Positions 5,902 to 8,228 of a stretch of 8,228 nt of DNA are shown piece by piece (the stretch's first letter is position 1; each line of letters begins with the position of its first letter). Source of the DNA: Bryobacteraceae bacterium (GTDB lineage: Bacteria > Acidobacteriota > Terriglobia > Bryobacterales > Bryobacteraceae); contig JACMLA010000464.1 in NCBI GenBank assembly GCA_014379815.1, positions 1 through 8,228 on the forward strand, given 5' to 3'. The notes beneath the pieces were generated by a model. It did not search any database and was not told where the DNA came from. It worked only from the letters and a program-made list of their open reading frames with translations. The position numbers were made by a program, and so were the translations under genes.

Positions 5902-8228
5902 CTACTTCTTGGTGGTCGTAACCAGCGGCGTGATGGTAACGTTCGCTGTCAGAGGACGGCTGTTCGGGTCGAGGTACACCGCACCCTGTCCGAGCACAGT
6001 ACCCCGCTTCTTTATAGTGACCGTAAGTCCGCCAGGAGGCACACTGCTGAGTGTAAAGTAGCCCCGCGCGTCGGTGTTCGTGTTGCCCTTCCAGCGGGGA
6101 TTTCCCGACGAGACAACCTCCACTTCAGCGTTGGCAATCGAGGTAACGAAGGTGTTGCTTTCCGCGCTGGGCGAGTTAGCCGCAGCAGCCCGCGAGAGCT
6201 GACGACCGGCGTTCTGGGGTTGCTGCGCCCCACCCTGAGGTCCGCCGGAAACGGCGCCCGAGTTAGGCTGGCTGACCGGGAGGATGGTGTTGACACCAAA
6301 GCCACCGGCGGCGCGTGGCGTGAAAAGCACGAAACCGTTATCAAGGTCGAAAAGATTCCCACTTGTAAAGTACTCGTAGACCGCGTTGCCTGTGGGAACT
6401 TCGAAGGAACGCGTGTCGCTGAAGTTCACCTGCTGGGGCGGAGCGCCCGATCCGGGAGTGAGTCCGGTGATGCTTCCAGTCCGGAGGGCAGTGATGCCCT
6501 TGTAGCCGAACAGGATGCGTCCGTCATTGAACAACGTGATCTGCAGGGTGTTGGATCCACCCGCGCTGTAGTGGCGGTTATTTACGTACGACACAACGTA
6601 GCGTCCCGGAAGTGATTCGTTGACATTCACACCCTGGCCTCCGATCAGATCATCGAAGAAGGCTGAAATCCGGGGCCGGTTGCTGAACGCGTTCAGAGTT
6701 TCGCTGTACGTGGTATCCCCCGACCCAAAAGTAAGATATCCGTTGGTGCCGACGTAGACCTGCGTGTAAGTCTGTCCGTAGAAGGTGAATGGAAACGGCA
6801 ACGTACGCAGAAACGTGCAGTCGTCGCAGGTTGAGAGGAAGGTACCGTAATTGGTCTCAAAAGCAGCAGCAATTGCGACGATATTGCCCACCGCAGTCGT
6901 ACCGCCCCGGACTGCGGCAAGGGGTGCGGATGAGCCGGCAAGGTTGATACCGCCAGTTCCCGGAGCGGTTGCGTTCACCACAATCGGTCCAAGAACAGTG
7001 GGCACGTTCACCAGCGAGAACAGACCGTTCGCTCCTGTGACTCCGGCGATGTTTCCATTTGCGGTGACGGTCGCGTTGGCAATAGGCTGGCCCGCCGCGT
7101 TCTGAACACGACCGGTGACCGTGGTCAGAGGATCAGGCACGACACCAACGTTGCGGGAGGCAGAACCTGTGTTGCTACCCAGATCGGTAGCAGTTACCAC
7201 AATCGCCAGCTGCGACGCGTTAGCCGGGACAGTGTAGTTGAACTGATAGGGCGCAGAGGTCGCGGTAAACACATCGGTACCGTTGACCTTGAAAACAACC
7301 TGACCGATCGCGACATCATCGGCAGCGTCAGCCGAAATCACGATCGTAGAACCGCGGTAGATCGTTTCGCCGAGAACCGGGGTGCTGATGCTGACCTGAG
7401 GTGGAACACCGGCGCGATCTTCCAGAGGCAGATACTGGCCGATGAAGAGGCGGCTGTTACCGGCAGACGTTCCAAAGTCGATGAAGTTAGTGCCAGGCGC
7501 AGCGACCATGTAGACGTATGCGGAATCCACCGCGACGCCGTGGCCAGCCGCGTCGCCCGCTGGTGAGAAGTCGATCGGTCCTCTCGAGATCAGAGTCTCC
7601 GGCACGCTGATATCAGTGACAGGAACTCCGTTCACGAAGAAGACATCGGCACCCAGAGCGAAGTTACCCGACAGCACAACGTCGTTCAGCAGACCCCCGA
7701 AGTTCCGGGTCGTGCTATTCAGCACCACCGGATTTGCAGGATTTGTGATGTCGATACTAGTGAGACTCAGGCCGTAGTCTGCAAGGAACAAGTAGTTGCC
7801 AGAGACCTTTGCACCGCGCGAATCGCCACCCGGAATGTTGCGTGTACTGACAGCCTGAGGAGAAGCAGGGTTGGCGACGTTGAAGATCTGAATACCACCG
7901 GCGCCGAGGGTCACGATCGCGAGATTGCGATTCGTGTCGAGGGTGATGGCCTTGCCGTTGCCCGCGATGCTGGTGTTGGCGGCAACAAGAGGTGCTCCCG
8001 GATTCGACACATTGACGATGGTGAGCTGGCTACCCGCAGCCACAAATGCCGTGTTGTTACGCACTACTACGCCTTGTGCGGGTCCGCTGGTCGCAGCCGT
8101 ACCCCTCAGAATCGGGGCCGCGGGATTGGAAACATCGATGATATGCAAACCGCTGTTGCCGCCGGCGATATAAGCGATATTGCCAACAATCTCGACGTCA
8201 TTGGCATTGCCCGGAAGAGCGAGCGAGC
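5902..8228 (-). CDS. Large secreted multi-domain protein: LVIVD propeller, Ig-like, carboxypeptidase-regulatory and nidogen-like domains (5' end outside window)
   Basis: 774 residues are visible on the minus strand. The frame is open to the window edge, and reading through 8148 keeps the repeat pattern (VEIVGNIAYIAGGNSGLHII), so that position is not the true start and the signal peptide is presumably further upstream. Numbered from the first complete codon: 1 to about 265 holds LVIVD-type beta-propeller repeats recognised by recurring I-x-D/N-V/I-x-NPA/GxP (for example DVSNPAAP, NVSNPGAP, NVANPASP, DITNPANP). About 275-362 is an Ig-like domain (ADAADDVAIGQVVFKVNG). About 370-445 is a carboxypeptidase-regulatory-like domain (VTGRVQNAAGQPIANATV). 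About 455-636 is a nidogen/plexin-like sandwich with FPFTFYGQTYTQVYVGTNGY. A Gly/Gln/Asn/Ser-rich linker (about 640-695) precedes a second regulatory-like domain (about 690-770). The only two cysteines form CDDC (467-470). It is likely a surface or extracellular binding scaffold without a visible catalytic site. The di-haem cytochrome gene follows after 16 bases. Confidence 0.9.
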   Translation of the reverse strand, partial: SLALPGNANDVEIVGNIAYIAGGNSGLHIIDVSNPAAPILRGTAATSGPAQGVVVRNNTAFVAAGSQLTIVNVSNPGAPLVAANTSIAGNGKAITLDTNRNLAIVTLGAGGIQIFNVANPASPQAVSTRNIPGGDSRGAKVSGNYLFLADYGLSLTSIDITNPANPVVLNSTTRNFGGLLNDVVLSGNFALGADVFFVNGVPVTDISVPETLISRGPIDFSPAGDAAGHGVAVDSAYVYMVAAPGTNFIDFGTSAGNSRLFIGQYLPLEDRAGVPPQVSISTPVLGETIYRGSTIVISADAADDVAIGQVVFKVNGTDVFTATSAPYQFNYTVPANASQLAIVVTATDLGSNTGSASRNVGVVPDPLTTVTGRVQNAAGQPIANATVTANGNIAGVTGANGLFSLVNVPTVLGPIVVNATAPGTGGINLAGSSAPLAAVRGGTTAVGNIVAIAAAFETNYGTFLSTCDDCTFLRTLPFPFTFYGQTYTQVYVGTNGYLTFGSGDTTYSETLNAFSNRPRISAFFDDLIGGQGVNVNESLPGRYVVSYVNNRHYSAGGSNTLQITLFNDGRILFGYKGITALRTGSITGLTPGSGAPPQQVNFSDTRSFEVPTGNAVYEYFTSGNLFDLDNGFVLFTPRAAGGFGVNTILPVSQPNSGAVSGGPQGGAQQPQNAGRQLSRAAAANSPSAESNTFVTSIANAEVEVVSSGNPRWKGNTNTDARGYFTLSSVPPGGLTVTIKKRGTVLGQGAVYLDPNSRPLTANVTITPLVTTTKK

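Noticed and set aside
8146..8148. TTG as the start of the large surface protein
   Set aside because: The frame continues to the window edge and the upstream residues continue the LVIVD repeat; there is no signal peptide at this point.
1..8228. Defence system, CRISPR array, transposon, prophage, tRNA or rRNA
   Set aside because: No regularly spaced repeats, transposase or integrase motifs, terminal inverted repeats or structural RNA signatures were seen; nearly all the sequence is explained by six genes.

Overview
The window reads as an ordinary chromosomal stretch of a soil-type, moderately GC-rich bacterium, most likely an acidobacterium of the Solibacter/Bryobacter kind. That is an inference from the membrane-spanning serine/threonine kinase with a TolB-like propeller, the LVIVD/Ig/carboxypeptidase-regulatory surface protein and the di-haem oxidoreductase, all of which are common in that group. 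No rRNA, tRNA, mobile element, CRISPR array, integrase or phage gene was seen.

Layout. Six protein genes fill nearly all of the window, five on the minus strand and one on the plus strand. From right to left on the minus strand: (1) 8228-5902, a large secreted multi-domain protein whose 5' end lies outside the window; (2) 5885-4233, a secreted di-haem c-type cytochrome of the DHOR/MauG-like peroxidase superfamily, 16 bases after gene 1 and so probably co-transcribed. A small two-span membrane protein (about 3724-4242, plus strand) then meets the cytochrome gene tail to tail with a 10-base overlap. Divergent from it on the minus strand are (3) 3694-2909, a DsbA-type thioredoxin-fold protein with a CGFC active site; (4) 2846-2406, a small secreted protein of unknown function; (5) 2320-1, a receptor-like Ser/Thr kinase whose 3' end lies outside the window and which is open in frame over its whole visible length.

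How the genes may work together. Genes 1 and 2 look like an exported pair: an extracellular beta-propeller/Ig scaffold and a periplasmic haem enzyme that needs c-type haem attachment. Genes 3 and 4 are exported envelope proteins, and gene 3 could supply thiol oxidation or disulfide isomerisation. The kinase senses outside the membrane through its propeller and signals inside. Any direct functional link among these beyond a shared envelope location is inference.

I looked for an undescribed system and found no convincing one. The most unusual items are the composite architecture of the large secreted protein next to a di-haem enzyme, the tightly packed divergent/convergent placement of the small membrane protein, and an inverted repeat with two competing pairings at the end of the dsbA-like gene.
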